Origin: Modicisalibacter sp049808615
GTDB taxonomy: Bacteria; Pseudomonadota; Gammaproteobacteria; Pseudomonadales; Halomonadaceae
NCBI RefSeq assembly: GCF_049808615.1
Contig: NZ_JBNCAN010000010.1
Span: 1-64,000 of the forward strand
Direction of reading: 5' to 3'
Length of the DNA: 64,000 bases
In this document: positions 10,128 through 19,037 of the stretch, in pieces
How positions within the stretch are numbered: the first letter of the stretch is position 1
Layout of the letters: each line of letters starts with the position of its first letter
Translations under genes and position numbers: made by a program
The notes under the pieces: generated by a model
Told to the model about the DNA's origin: nothing
Databases searched by the model: none
What the model saw: only the letters and a program-made list of their open reading frames with translations

Positions 10128-11066
10128 TCAAGCTCGCCCTAACAGCTTGCTTTCCAGCTCTGGCAGGGCCTCAAACAGATCCGCGACCAGGCCATAGTCG
10201 GCGACCTGGAAGATTGGAGCCTCCTCGTCTTTGTTGATGGCGACGATCACCTTGGAGTCCTTCATGCCCGCCAGGTGCTGGATGGCACCCGAGATACCCA
10301 CGGCGATATACAGCTCCGGGGCGACGATCTTGCCGGTCTGACCGACCTGCATGTCGTTGGGCACGAAGCCGGCGTCCACCGCGGCGCGCGAGGCGCCGAT
10401 CGCCGCCCCCAGCTTGTCGGCGATGCCCTCGAGGAGCTTGAAATTGTCGCCGCTGCCCATGCCGCGGCCGCCGGAGACAACCACCTTGGCGGCGCCCAGC
10501 TCGGGCCGGTCGCTCTCGGCCAGTTCCTCCTTGACGAAGGTGGACTGGGCGTTGTCGGCGACGACGTCGACGGCTTCGATGACGGCGCTGCCGCCCTCGG
10601 CGACCGCATCGAAGGCAGTGGCGCGCACGGTGATCACTTTCAGGGCGTCGTCGCTCTGCACGGTGGCGATGGCGTTGCCGGCGTAGATCGGCCGCTTGAA
10701 GGTGTCGGCACTCTCGACCGTGATGATCTCGGAGAGCTGCGCCACGTCCTTCAGCGCCGCGACCCGCGGCAGCACGTTCTTGCCGGCGGTGGAGGCCGCT
10801 GCCAGCAGGTGGCTGTAGTCGTCGGCCAGTTCGGCCAGCAGCGCGCCCATGGGCTCGGCGAGCTGGTGGGCATAGACGGCGTGGTCGGCGACGCAAACGC
10901 GGCTCACGCCGTCGAGCTTGGCGGCCGCCTCGGCGATGGCGGAGACGTTCTCACCGGCCACCAGCACGTCGATGTCGCCACCGATCTCTTTAGCCGCGGC
11001 GACCACGTGTGCGGTGGCGCCGGCCAGGGCACCGTCATGGTGTTCGGCTAGGACGAGAATGCTCAT
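10128..11066 (-). CDS. etfA: Electron transfer flavoprotein alpha subunit
   Basis: This is the FAD-carrying alpha subunit of the soluble ETF heterodimer, which accepts electrons from acyl-CoA dehydrogenases. It has 312 residues, as expected. The C-terminal FAD domain is clear: VVSGGRGMGSGDNF (about 196-209), VGQTGKIVAPELYIAVGISG (about 252-271) and VAINKDEEAPIFQVADYG (about 284-301). Its start overlaps the etfB stop by 4 bp (ATGA), so the subunits are translationally coupled. Confidence 0.96.
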   Translation of the reverse strand: MSILVLAEHHDGALAGATAHVVAAAKEIGGDIDVLVAGENVSAIAEAAAKLDGVSRVCVADHAVYAHQLAEPMGALLAELADDYSHLLAAASTAGKNVLPRVAALKDVAQLSEIITVESADTFKRPIYAGNAIATVQSDDALKVITVRATAFDAVAEGGSAVIEAVDVVADNAQSTFVKEELAESDRPELGAAKVVVSGGRGMGSGDNFKLLEGIADKLGAAIGASRAAVDAGFVPNDMQVGQTGKIVAPELYIAVGISGAIQHLAGMKDSKVIVAINKDEEAPIFQVADYGLVADLFEALPELESKLLGRA

Positions 11067-11815
11067 GAGATCACCTTGGCTTCGTTCTTGAGTTTGTCCA
11101 CGAGTTCATCGACGGAGCCCACCTTGATGCCGCCCTGGCGCTCGGCCGGCGGCTCGACCTTGACCAGCTTGACCTTGGAGGCCACCTCGATGCCGAGGTC
11201 CGCCGGGGTCTTGACGTCCATCGGCTTCTTCTTGGCCCTCATGATGTCGGGCAGTTTGGCGTAGCGCGGCTCGTTGAGGCGCAGGTCGGTGGTGACGATC
11301 GCCGGCAGGGTCAGTTCGACGGTCTGCAGGCCGCCGTCGATCTCGCGGGTCACCTTGGCCTTTTCGCCCTCGACGACTACCGCGGAAGCGAAGGTGCCCT
11401 GGGGCAGCCCGGTCAGCGCCGCCAGCATCTGGCCGGTCTGGTTGTTGTCGGTGTCGATGGCTTGCTTGCCGAGGATCGTGAGGCCCGGCTGCTCCTCCTC
11501 GACGATCTTGGCCAGCGCCTTGGCGGCACCCAGCGACTCGAGCCGCTCGTCGGTCTCGACGTGTACGGCGCGATCGGCGCCCAGTGCCAGCGCGGTACGC
11601 AGCTGCTCCTGGGTGGCCTTGGGCCCAACGGAAGCGACGACCACCTCGGTGGCCACGCCCTTCTCCTTCAGGCGCACTGCCTCTTCCACTGCGATCTCGC
11701 AGAAGGGGTTCATGGCCATCTTGACATTGGTGAGGTCGACGTCGGAATGATCTGGCTTGACCCGGATCTTGACGTTGTAGTCGATGACGCGTTTGACCGC
11801 GATGAGGACTTTCAT
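11063..11815 (-). CDS. etfB: Electron transfer flavoprotein beta subunit
   Basis: This is the beta subunit of ETF, binding AMP and helping dock the dehydrogenase partner. It has 250 residues when started at the ATG at 11815, which has GAGGAG five bases upstream; a GTG six bases earlier is less likely. Family stretches are VLIAVKRVIDYNVKIRV (3-19), NPFCEIAVEEAVRLKE (about 37-52) and ILGKQAIDTDNNQTGQM (about 117-133, the dehydrogenase recognition region). The CoA-transferase gene lies 38 bp upstream, probably in the same transcript. Confidence 0.96.
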   Translation of the reverse strand: MKVLIAVKRVIDYNVKIRVKPDHSDVDLTNVKMAMNPFCEIAVEEAVRLKEKGVATEVVVASVGPKATQEQLRTALALGADRAVHVETDERLESLGAAKALAKIVEEEQPGLTILGKQAIDTDNNQTGQMLAALTGLPQGTFASAVVVEGEKAKVTREIDGGLQTVELTLPAIVTTDLRLNEPRYAKLPDIMRAKKKPMDVKTPADLGIEVASKVKLVKVEPPAERQGGIKVGSVDELVDKLKNEAKVIS

Positions 11816-11853
11816 CAGCACTCCTCAGTAATTCTCAAAACTCTTGGAAAAAA

Positions 11854-13077
11854 TTAACCCACCACACCGTCGATTTTGAGTTGCGACAACTTCTCTGGGG
11901 AGAGATCAAGGTATTCGGCCAGCACATCGTCAGTATCCTGCCCCAGAAGTGGCGCAGGTCTTTTGTACTCCACCGGAGTATCAGACAGATGAATCGGGCT
12001 GCCGACCATCGTGAAATCAGGGTTCATAGAGTGGGGTATATTAACCAGCATTCCACGTGCACCCACCTGAGGTTCGGCAAGAGCATCGGCGACATTGTTA
12101 ATGACTCCAACCGGAACTTTGACTTTGCTTATCTTTTCTACCCACACCTCAGCGGCATCGAATTTGAAATGTTCCGAAAGAATTTTGGTGATCGCATCTC
12201 GGTTTCTGACGCGATTTTCATTTTTCGAAAACCGGGGATCTGCGGACAGTTCTGGCAACCCAATGGCTTCACATAAAGCCGAAAATTGTGAATCATTGCC
12301 ACAAGCGATGATGAAGTCCTTGTCGCTCGCATGGAAAGAGTTATAAGGAACGATGTTGGCATGCGCGTTACCATAACGTCCAGGTGAAACACCGGTGCTG
12401 AGATAGTTCTGGCTCTGGTTCCCCAGTGCGGCTACCTGCACATCCAGCAGCGCCATGTCGCAATGCTGGCCACGGCCCGTCTTTTGACGTGCCAGCAGAG
12501 CAGCCTGGATAGCAATAACAGAGTAAAGACCCGTCATTACGTCGGTGACGGCTACTCCCACCTTCTGCGGACCACCACCTGGGAGGCCATCACGCTCCCC
12601 GGTGATGCTCATCAATCCTCCCATGCCCTGGATGATGAAATCATAGCCGGGCTCCTGAGCGCGAGGCCCTGTCTGACCGAAGCCTGTAATGGAGCAATAA
12701 ACTAGCCTGGGGTTGAGCTTAGAGATTGATTCATAATCAAGCCCGTACTTCTTCAATGATCCTGCCTTGAAGTTTTCGATAAGCACATCGCTCTCTGTGG
12801 CCAAAGCACGGATGATCTCTTGGCCTTTCTTGGTGGCAATATCAATAGCCACAGACCGTTTGTTTCGGTTAGTAGACTGATAGTATGAAGATTCCTGCGT
12901 CCAATTTTTTTGAGCATCTTTCATATAAGGGGGGCCCCAGGCTCGGGTATCATCCCCATGATCAACACGCTCTACCTTGACGATATCTGCGCCAAGGTCA
13001 GCCAGTATCTGGCTGCACCAAGGGCCGGCCAGCACACGACTCAAGTCAAGCACTCTAATTCCCGTTAGTGCTCCCAT
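11854..13077 (-). CDS. Class III CoA-transferase (CaiB/BaiF family)
   Basis: This moves CoA between acyl-CoA and a free acid through an aspartyl-CoA intermediate. It has 407 residues from the ATG at 13077, which has GGGGAGAG upstream; the longer frame to 13272 runs over the neighbour and was rejected. Asp146 in EPGYDFIIQGMGGLM is the expected nucleophile. The N-terminal GIRVLDLSRVLAGPWCSQ is the family signature. In mitochondria and bacteria close relatives pair with glutaryl-CoA dehydrogenase as succinyl-CoA:dicarboxylate CoA-transferases. With the surrounding beta-oxidation genes, activation of a dicarboxylate using succinyl-CoA is the simplest role. The gene is noticeably less GC-rich than the genes on either side, so it may have a different origin. 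Confidence 0.85.
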   Translation of the reverse strand: MGALTGIRVLDLSRVLAGPWCSQILADLGADIVKVERVDHGDDTRAWGPPYMKDAQKNWTQESSYYQSTNRNKRSVAIDIATKKGQEIIRALATESDVLIENFKAGSLKKYGLDYESISKLNPRLVYCSITGFGQTGPRAQEPGYDFIIQGMGGLMSITGERDGLPGGGPQKVGVAVTDVMTGLYSVIAIQAALLARQKTGRGQHCDMALLDVQVAALGNQSQNYLSTGVSPGRYGNAHANIVPYNSFHASDKDFIIACGNDSQFSALCEAIGLPELSADPRFSKNENRVRNRDAITKILSEHFKFDAAEVWVEKISKVKVPVGVINNVADALAEPQVGARGMLVNIPHSMNPDFTMVGSPIHLSDTPVEYKRPAPLLGQDTDDVLAEYLDLSPEKLSQLKIDGVVG

Positions 13078-13118
13078 AGAACTCTCCCCACTGTCACCAA
13101 CATGGTGAGTCTCCAATA

Positions 13119-14651
13119 TCATCGACCAATTGGCGCCACGTGAAGCAGTGAAACACCAAGCGTGGCTCGACGGCGCAACCAAAGGCTTGGCCGATAACGA
13201 GGGTCTCCAGTCAATGTGTGGATACGATCCAATATCCCAAGCACCCGCTTCGCTCCCAGCCCATCTCCCCAAGCCAGGGGCCCCTGAGGATAGTTGAGCC
13301 CTAGCCTGACGGCATTATCGATATCGACAGGAGTAGCAATTTCGCGCTGAGCGATTTCGCAGGCCAAATTGACCACTGACGCCAGCACACGCTGCGAGAC
13401 AAATCCAGCACTGTCACGAATGACCGTCACTCCGCTACCATCCGATGCCAGTAGCGCATGAGCCGCGTCACGCATTTCCTGTCGAGTGACCGGTGTCATC
13501 ATTAGCGTGCGATGACGCTCAAGCCCCAGGAAGACATCGAGGCAGAGTGTACGTTCGGGGTCGACGCCGAAGTGCTGACTCGCACTCACGGCATCGTCAC
13601 CAAAGGGGAGCAACAAGCAGAGCGACTGTTCAGAGGGTGAGTCTGTCGGCTCCACTCGCCCGCCGAGTGACTCCAGCAGCGTCGCGACTTCTGCACGCAG
13701 GTCGGCATCCTCACCCCCCACCCAGACCGGTGGTAACTCGCTGACATCTGGTACCGGCTGTGGCGTCAATGCCTCAATTTTCCTGCCTGCCTCATAGCGG
13801 TAGAAGCCAACCTCTGTCTTGCGCCCCAGTCGGTTACCATTCAGCATCTGCCGGGAGATAGAGGAAGGTCGATAACGCGGATCGTGATAGAACTGTTCGA
13901 AGATCGACTCCATCGCAGGATGCGAGACATCCAAGCCGGTCAGATCAAAAAGCTCGAGCGGCCCCATCCGAAACCCGGCCTCCTCGTGAAGAATCCGATC
14001 GATGTCCTCTGGTGGCGCTACCCGCTCCTCAAGAATCTTCAGCCCTTCTGTGCTGTAAGCGCGTCCTGCATGGTTGACGATGAAACCGGGGGTATCTTGG
14101 GCACGCACGCCGGTGTGTCCGAGCCGGCTTGCCAACACCAGCAGGGCGTCAACAACAGTCTCGTCGGTATCGATCCCACCAATCACCTCGATGACCTTCA
14201 TCAGCGGCACGGGATTGAAGAAGTGGAAGCCGGCAACTCGGCCAGGACAAGCTAGATCCGCGGCAATAGACGTGACCGAAAGTGACGAGGTATTGGTCGC
14301 TAGAATGCAATCGCGGGCCACTATTGCCTCCAGCTCGGCGAACAGAGCCTGCTTGACGCCAAGGTCCTCGACGACTGCCTCGATGACCAAGTCGCAATCC
14401 GCCAGGGCCATCATCGAGTCGACGACGAATAGGTGGGCCAAGGCCACCTCGGCAGACTCACGAGAAAGCTTGCCCTTGCTCACCAGTTTGTCGAATGTCA
14501 CCTGCAGGCCATCACGTGCGGCTCTGGCAGCCCCGTCACGCTTGTCGAACAGCGCGACCTCGAGACCGGCCTGAGCTGCGATCTGAGCGATCCCTGCGCC
14601 CATCACACCAGTGCCAACGATCCCCAGCCGATTCACTTGTCCTGCATTCAT
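13119..14651 (-). CDS. 3-hydroxyacyl-CoA dehydrogenase (PaaH-like)
   Basis: This is an NAD-dependent oxidation of 3-hydroxyacyl-CoA to 3-oxoacyl-CoA. The NAD-binding motif GIVGTGVMGAGIAQIAAQAG is at 10-29. The catalytic region AGFHFFNPVPLMKVIEVIGG (about 139-158) has the conserved His, with NTSSLSVTSIA before it. At 510 residues it matches the long PaaH/adipate type, which has a second C-terminal dehydrogenase-like helical domain (DSAGFVSQRVLASVVNLACE and later NYPQGPLAWGD). Short forms have about 280 residues. That length supports 3-hydroxyadipyl-CoA as substrate. It overlaps the enoyl-CoA hydratase by 4 bp. Confidence 0.9.
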   Translation of the reverse strand: MNAGQVNRLGIVGTGVMGAGIAQIAAQAGLEVALFDKRDGAARAARDGLQVTFDKLVSKGKLSRESAEVALAHLFVVDSMMALADCDLVIEAVVEDLGVKQALFAELEAIVARDCILATNTSSLSVTSIAADLACPGRVAGFHFFNPVPLMKVIEVIGGIDTDETVVDALLVLASRLGHTGVRAQDTPGFIVNHAGRAYSTEGLKILEERVAPPEDIDRILHEEAGFRMGPLELFDLTGLDVSHPAMESIFEQFYHDPRYRPSSISRQMLNGNRLGRKTEVGFYRYEAGRKIEALTPQPVPDVSELPPVWVGGEDADLRAEVATLLESLGGRVEPTDSPSEQSLCLLLPFGDDAVSASQHFGVDPERTLCLDVFLGLERHRTLMMTPVTRQEMRDAAHALLASDGSGVTVIRDSAGFVSQRVLASVVNLACEIAQREIATPVDIDNAVRLGLNYPQGPLAWGDGLGAKRVLGILDRIHTLTGDPRYRPSLWLRRRATLGVSLLHVAPIGR

Positions 14652-15439
14652 GACTCCCCCCGATAGGCCGGTTTGCGCTTCTCGATGAAGGCGGCAGCCC
14701 CTTCCTTCTGATCCTTGGTGTCGAACAGCATCTGGAAGGCCTTCCGCTCGAGGAGCAGCGCACTCTCAAGCGGCAGGTCGGCACCGGCGAGCACCGTCTC
14801 CTTGATCTGCTCCACGGCTAAGGCCGGCAGATGTGCAATTTCCTGAGCCAATGCCTTGGCACGCTCGAGCGCCTGCTCATCGGGGACGACCTCGCTGACT
14901 AACCCCATACGCAGTGCATCGGGCGCCGATACCAGGCAGCCGGTCATCAGCATGCGCATCGCCTGAAACTTGCCCACCGCCCGTACCAGGCGTTGGGTCC
15001 CTCCAGCGCCAGGCATCAGGCCAAGTTTGACTTCAGGTTGCCCGAACCGAGCAGACTCGCCGGCCACGATGATGTCGCAGTGCATGGCAAGCTCACAGCC
15101 GCCGCCCAGAGCGAAGCCGTTGACCGCAGCAATCAGCGGCTTGGGGCAATGCCCAATGGGCTCCCAGAACCGCTCGTTGTAGCGCAAATGCATCTCGGTC
15201 GGCGACGCCATGGCGAACTCCTTGACGTCAGCACCGGCCACAAACACCTGCTCACCTCCTGTCAGCACGATAGCCCGCACGTCATCACGCCGAGCCAGGG
15301 AGGAGAACAACTCGGCAAGCTGACGCCTGACGGCGCCGTTGAGGGCATTCTTGGCGGATGGCCGATCAATGCGAACCACCGCCACCCCTTCGTCGAGCGA
15401 GGCAAGATATACCTCGGCGGGCTGCTGCTTGTCGTTCAT
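14648..15439 (-). CDS. Enoyl-CoA hydratase/isomerase (crotonase family)
   Basis: This hydrates a trans-2-enoyl-CoA to 3-hydroxyacyl-CoA. It has 263 residues from the ATG at 15439, chosen over the upstream in-frame ATG because GAGG lies six bases before it. The oxyanion-hole segments are NALNGAVRR (about 30-38) and VAGADVKEFAMAS (about 62-74). The catalytic region is NGFALGGGCELAMHCD and RFGQPEVKLGLMPGAGGTQR, with both expected Glu residues. It is the first gene of the minus-strand cluster, facing the IclR regulator across 238 bp that hold the control region. Confidence 0.9.
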   Translation of the reverse strand: MNDKQQPAEVYLASLDEGVAVVRIDRPSAKNALNGAVRRQLAELFSSLARRDDVRAIVLTGGEQVFVAGADVKEFAMASPTEMHLRYNERFWEPIGHCPKPLIAAVNGFALGGGCELAMHCDIIVAGESARFGQPEVKLGLMPGAGGTQRLVRAVGKFQAMRMLMTGCLVSAPDALRMGLVSEVVPDEQALERAKALAQEIAHLPALAVEQIKETVLAGADLPLESALLLERKAFQMLFDTKDQKEGAAAFIEKRKPAYRGES

Positions 15440-15677
15440 GCACCACCTCACAGTAAAAATGATCGCCATACGGACATTTATTTTGCTATACTCGTTAACC
15501 TACACAGTTTGGCGGAAAGCTGTCAACGACATCGCAGTGCAGCCCATGCGTGGCCTTGTGGTCTTCGGGGAGGGATGTAGAAACAGCGCTCGCGTCGGCC
15601 CTATGGCGATCACAATCTTTCATAATGTTCGCTAAGCGAACTATAAGACTGCATAGTTGACATCATAAAGGCGGCGT
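15440..15677. promoter_or_regulatory. Divergent control region between hydratase and iclR
   Basis: This 238-bp region must hold the promoters of both the minus-strand catabolic cluster and the plus-strand regulator. The stretch near 15470-15500 is AT-rich (TTTTGCTATACTCG), and a TATAAG lies at about 15643-15648 just after the palindrome at 15627. The regulator probably acts here. Confidence 0.6.
15627..15641. promoter_or_regulatory. Putative IclR operator palindrome
   Basis: GTTCGCTAAGCGAAC is a perfect inverted repeat (6-bp arms, 3-bp centre) 36 bp before the regulator's GTG. From memory, its size and form resemble the 15-bp sites bound by PcaR-type IclR regulators (GTTCGATAATCGCAC). It overlaps a possible iclR promoter, so autoregulation and control of the divergent cluster are likely. 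Confidence 0.6.
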
Positions 15678-16544
15678 GTGCATACTTTCATGACTGCTAT
15701 CCGCCCTGGGAGCGAAGACACAGTGAATAAAAAAGACAGCCAGAGCGATTTTCAAATCGTGGTGGACCCTATCCATGCAATGGAAGAGCAGGAGAAGGAT
15801 CGACAATTCGTGACTTCGTTGGCGCGGGGGCTGGAGCTGCTGCGCTGCTTCACACCGCGCGATAGCATGCTTAGCAACCTAGACTTGGCTAGAAAGACAG
15901 GGCTGCCACGACCCACCGTAAGCCGGCTGACCCACACCCTGGCCAGACTTGGCTATCTCCGCCCCCTGCCGCGCGGGAAGTACCAACTGGACGTAGGCGT
16001 GATGTCCTTTGGCTACTCCATGATCTCCAACCTGCCGATTCGCTCCGTTGCACAGCCTTTGATGGTGAACCTCGCCGATGAAGTCGGCGCCACCGTGGCT
16101 ATGTCCGCACGTGACCGTTTAGATATGGTCTACCTGGACGTTGTCCAGAGTGCCCTTCGCTCCACTATTCGCCGGCAGATCGGAACACGCCTCCCGATTC
16201 ATCAAAGCTCTGCCGGTCGCGCCTGCCTGGCCGCTATGCCACGAGAAGAAGCCGAGGTGATCATGGAGCATCTTCAGCAAAGCCACCCTGTCGAGTGGCC
16301 GGACATTCGCAGAGCACTGGATGGTGCCTTCAAAGAGTACGCAGAATATGGCTATTGCCTGTCGATGGGCGATTGGCAGAAAAAGGTAAATGCGGTTGCG
16401 GTTCCTATGAACCATCCATTGTTAGGCGTACTGGCGTTCAACTGTGGAGGCCCCGAATTTCAGGTTTCTCGCGAGAAGCTTGAGGATTTTATTGGACCAC
16501 GGCTGGTACAGATGGTGAATGACATCAATACCCAGATCTCGTAG
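15678..16544 (+). CDS. IclR-family transcriptional regulator (PcaR/PobR type)
   Basis: This DNA-binding regulator has 288 residues from the GTG at 15678. AAAGG lies six bases ahead; GTG at 15723 is an alternative start giving a more usual length. A winged helix covers about 47-95, with recognition helix LPRPTVSRLTHTLARLGYL. The C-terminal IclR effector domain is represented by VGATVAMSARDRLDMVYLDV and the LPIHQSSAGRACLAAM segment. The pattern (LARGLELLRCF at the start, FGYSMISNLPIRSVAQPL in the linker) is that of beta-ketoadipate/aromatic acid regulators. Placed divergently, it is the likely ligand-dependent switch of the dicarboxylate genes. Confidence 0.88.
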   Translation: MHTFMTAIRPGSEDTVNKKDSQSDFQIVVDPIHAMEEQEKDRQFVTSLARGLELLRCFTPRDSMLSNLDLARKTGLPRPTVSRLTHTLARLGYLRPLPRGKYQLDVGVMSFGYSMISNLPIRSVAQPLMVNLADEVGATVAMSARDRLDMVYLDVVQSALRSTIRRQIGTRLPIHQSSAGRACLAAMPREEAEVIMEHLQQSHPVEWPDIRRALDGAFKEYAEYGYCLSMGDWQKKVNAVAVPMNHPLLGVLAFNCGGPEFQVSREKLEDFIGPRLVQMVNDINTQIS

Positions 16545-16595
16545 ACAGCGGGATAAGCACTGACCAGCAAGCCAGCACATCAGCGAGGTGAAATC

Positions 16596-17750
16596 ATGAT
16601 TCGCGACCAGGAAACAATGCAGATTCTTCTCAACTCTATCAGAAGCTTTGTCGACGAAGAGCTTATTCCACGAGAAGAAGAAGTTGCCGAGACCGACCAA
16701 ATCCCTGAAGACATCGTATCTCAAATGCGAGATATGGGAATGTTTGGACTTACCATTCCGGAGGAGTTTGGTGGCCTCGGAGTAACAATGGAGGAGGAAG
16801 TTAGTATCGCCTTCGAACTTGGCAGAACCTCACCCGCCTTCCGCTCCTTCATCGGAACAAACAACGGTATCGGCTCAATTGGTATTCTTCTCGACGGTAC
16901 AGATGAGCAAAAATCACGGTACCTCCCACGTCTAGCCAGCGGGGAAATTCTCAGCTCTTTCTGCCTGACAGAACCCGACTCAGGATCCGATGCAGCGTCA
17001 TTAAGGACTACCGCTGTAAAGGAAGGTGATGAATACATTATCAATGGTACAAAGCGCTACATCACCAACGCACCACATGCCGGTATCTTCACCGTCATGG
17101 CACGTACCAACCCGGATATCAAAGGCGCAAAAGGCATCAGCGCTTTCATTGTAGATGCGGATACTGCCGGCATCACCATTGGAAAATGCGATAAGAAGAT
17201 GGGCCAGAAGGGGGCTCACACTGCAGATGTCATCTTCGACAATGTCCGTGTTCCAGCTAAAGCTCTGATAGGCGAACAGGAAGGTGTTGGCTTCAAGACC
17301 GCGATGAAGGTGCTGGACAAGGGTCGCCTGCATATTGCAGCTATTTCAGTTGGTGCTGCCGAGCGTATTTTAGAGGACTCACTTCGCTTCGCTATTGAAC
17401 GCAAGCAATTCCGCAAGCCGATCGCCGAGTTCCAGCTGATCCAGGGGATGCTGGCCGACTCCAAGGCGGAGATCTACGCCGCCAGGTGCATGGTCCTAGA
17501 TGCCGCTCGCAAGCGCGACGCAGGGCAAAACGTCGGTACCGAGGCGTCCTGTGCCAAGATGTTTGCCACGGAAATGTGCAGCCGAGTCGCCGACAGGGGC
17601 GTCCAGATCCATGGCGGCGCCGGCTACATCAGTGAGTACGCTGTCGAGCGGTTCTACCGTGATGTCAGGCTCTTCCGCCTGTACGAGGGAACGACCCAGA
17701 TCCAGCAGGTGATCATCTCACGCAACATGATTCGTGAGGCACAAGAATAA
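16596..17750 (+). CDS. Acyl-CoA dehydrogenase
   Basis: This FAD-dependent enzyme introduces the 2,3 double bond into an acyl-CoA and passes electrons to ETF. It has 384 residues, normal for short/medium-chain enzymes. FCLTEPDSGSDAASLRTTA (about 124-142) is the FAD/substrate signature. The C-terminal RLYEGTTQIQQVIISRNMI carries the catalytic base Glu364. GAGGTG lies five to six bases before the ATG. It follows iclR by 51 bp on the same strand, so it may be cotranscribed with it, while its partner enzymes are on the other strand. In the proposed pathway it would oxidise adipyl-CoA or a similar dicarboxyl-CoA (DcaA-like role); glutaryl-CoA is also possible. Confidence 0.9.
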   Translation: MIRDQETMQILLNSIRSFVDEELIPREEEVAETDQIPEDIVSQMRDMGMFGLTIPEEFGGLGVTMEEEVSIAFELGRTSPAFRSFIGTNNGIGSIGILLDGTDEQKSRYLPRLASGEILSSFCLTEPDSGSDAASLRTTAVKEGDEYIINGTKRYITNAPHAGIFTVMARTNPDIKGAKGISAFIVDADTAGITIGKCDKKMGQKGAHTADVIFDNVRVPAKALIGEQEGVGFKTAMKVLDKGRLHIAAISVGAAERILEDSLRFAIERKQFRKPIAEFQLIQGMLADSKAEIYAARCMVLDAARKRDAGQNVGTEASCAKMFATEMCSRVADRGVQIHGGAGYISEYAVERFYRDVRLFRLYEGTTQIQQVIISRNMIREAQE

Positions 17751-17840
17751 CCGTCGACTCCCGATCCTGAATTCAAGCAATTTTTTAGACCTGCGCCTAC
17801 GTCACGTGCCCTATACCCCGGGCCTCATCCAGTCGAATGC

Positions 17841-17868
17841 CTGAATTTAAGCAATAAGCGCAGCACCT
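17841..17868 (+). repeat. Right copy of 28-bp direct repeat
   Basis: This is the same orientation as 7045-7072, with two mismatches. The 10.8-kb interval between the copies is the complete catabolic block, which suggests the block arrived between two copies of an element whose bodies are now lost. Confidence 0.7.
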
Positions 17869-18382
17869 ATGGTGTTCAGGGCTCCTGAGTATTGCCCCAG
17901 AAGTACCTGTGCAGGTGTGCAGCCGGTCAACGACGGTGGCGATCATGCTGGGCAAGTGCTTCGTCCACTTCCAGGCGGTGTACCGCCGGTGATCACTACG
18001 GGCCTGCGCCTGTTCGGGGTCGTAGCCGCTGGCGGTGACTGATGCCTAAGTCATAGTGGACGTGGATATGGTATCGTTGGGTCTGGGTCAGCTATCGGTA
18101 TCCCATGCTTTGCTTCACTTTGGTCGGTATAGCAGGGAGGGAACCGGCGCTGGCCCTCCTACCGCTACCGCGTGGTCCAAAGTGCTGCGGTTATTCTATG
18201 AATTCAGGATGTCAAAGCTAAGTTTAGATGTCCGGGTTTGGGAAAAGTTGAAATATCAGTTGAGATCATAAGCTGACTTTCTGTTATCTGGAATCTGCAT
18301 GGAATGAGTGGCAACTTGGCTTAGGCGTTTTCATAACGAATGATTACGTAAAAACAGACGTGTTGAAGCTTAAAAAATTGGA

Positions 18383-18391
18383 GGGGGGGGG
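18383..18391 (+). repeat. Nine-G homopolymer in the ribosome binding region
   Basis: An uninterrupted run of nine G residues lies one base before the ATG codon of the exporter gene. Length changes here would alter the spacing or strength of the ribosome site, not the reading frame. Confidence 0.9.
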
Positions 18392-18392
18392 T

Positions 18393-19037
18393 ATGTTTGC
18401 TGATTTTGGTGTTATAAATTTCTGGACGTACTTGATCGGTGCAACACTAATTGTCCTGGCGCCAGGTCCGGAAACTATGTTTGTGATTAAAACGAGCATC
18501 AGTAGCGGCATCAAACGAGGCTTTGCTGCAATATTTTCCATTCTCCTGAGTGACGTCATTCTGGTTTTTCTGGCATGGTGCGGGCTTGCTACGGTCATAA
18601 GCTCATCGCCTGCCTTGTTCAACGCTATACAATATGCAGGCGCTGCATATCTTTTCTATCTGGGTTTACAGACAATATGTGACGTTTTTAAGCCTGCCGT
18701 CGAAGCGTGCGAAGAAAGGAAGGTTAACGCTGATGGCCGACGGATAATCGGGCGCGGTATGCTGGTTACGCTGTTGAACCCCAAGACGCTGCTATTCTAT
18801 ATCTCCTTCTTTGCACAGTTCATTAATGTTCACGCCGAGGACTCCTGGGTGGCGTTTATTATTCTCGCGGCAGTGATGTTCGCAATTACCCTCTTATATT
18901 TTGGTTTTCTAGCTTTCTGCGGCTCATACCTGATTAGCCGTCTTAAGGGTAACCGCAGATTATCTGCCATCGGAAATGCATTAGTAGGCACATTCTTCAT
19001 TGGATTTTCAGCTCGACTCGCAAGCGCCACGTCATAA
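18393..19037 (+). CDS. LysE/RhtB-family amino acid exporter, LeuE-like
   Basis: This inner-membrane efflux protein has 214 residues with about six hydrophobic segments. The N-terminus (FADFGVINFWTYLIGATLIV and LAPGPETMFVIK) and the segment LLNPKTLLFYISFFAQFI match the leucine exporter LeuE and RhtB-type threonine/homoserine exporters. The start is the ATG at 18393, directly after GGAGGG; the frame can be extended to a GTG at 18360 but without a ribosome site. A run of nine G residues (18383-18391) sits between the Shine-Dalgarno core and the ATG. Natural substrate unknown; likely a branched-chain or other small amino acid. Confidence 0.85.
   Translation: MFADFGVINFWTYLIGATLIVLAPGPETMFVIKTSISSGIKRGFAAIFSILLSDVILVFLAWCGLATVISSSPALFNAIQYAGAAYLFYLGLQTICDVFKPAVEACEERKVNADGRRIIGRGMLVTLLNPKTLLFYISFFAQFINVHAEDSWVAFIILAAVMFAITLLYFGFLAFCGSYLISRLKGNRRLSAIGNALVGTFFIGFSARLASATS

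Larger units (their letters stand above)
17751..18392. other. Intergenic debris between dehydrogenase and exporter gene
   Basis: The region holds the right copy of the 28-bp repeat (17841-17868), a 14-bp partial copy (17767-17780), and about 200 bp of sequence with short open pieces but no recognisable protein. It looks like decayed insertion-sequence material. The small frame at 18056-18271 lacks a ribosome site and family match. From about 18230 the sequence becomes AT-rich and probably carries the promoter of the next gene. Confidence 0.5.

Noticed and set aside
13078..13272. N-terminal extension of the CoA-transferase
   Set aside because: It overlaps the 3-hydroxyacyl-CoA dehydrogenase gene and is not family-like; the ATG at 13077 has a ribosome site and the family N-terminus.
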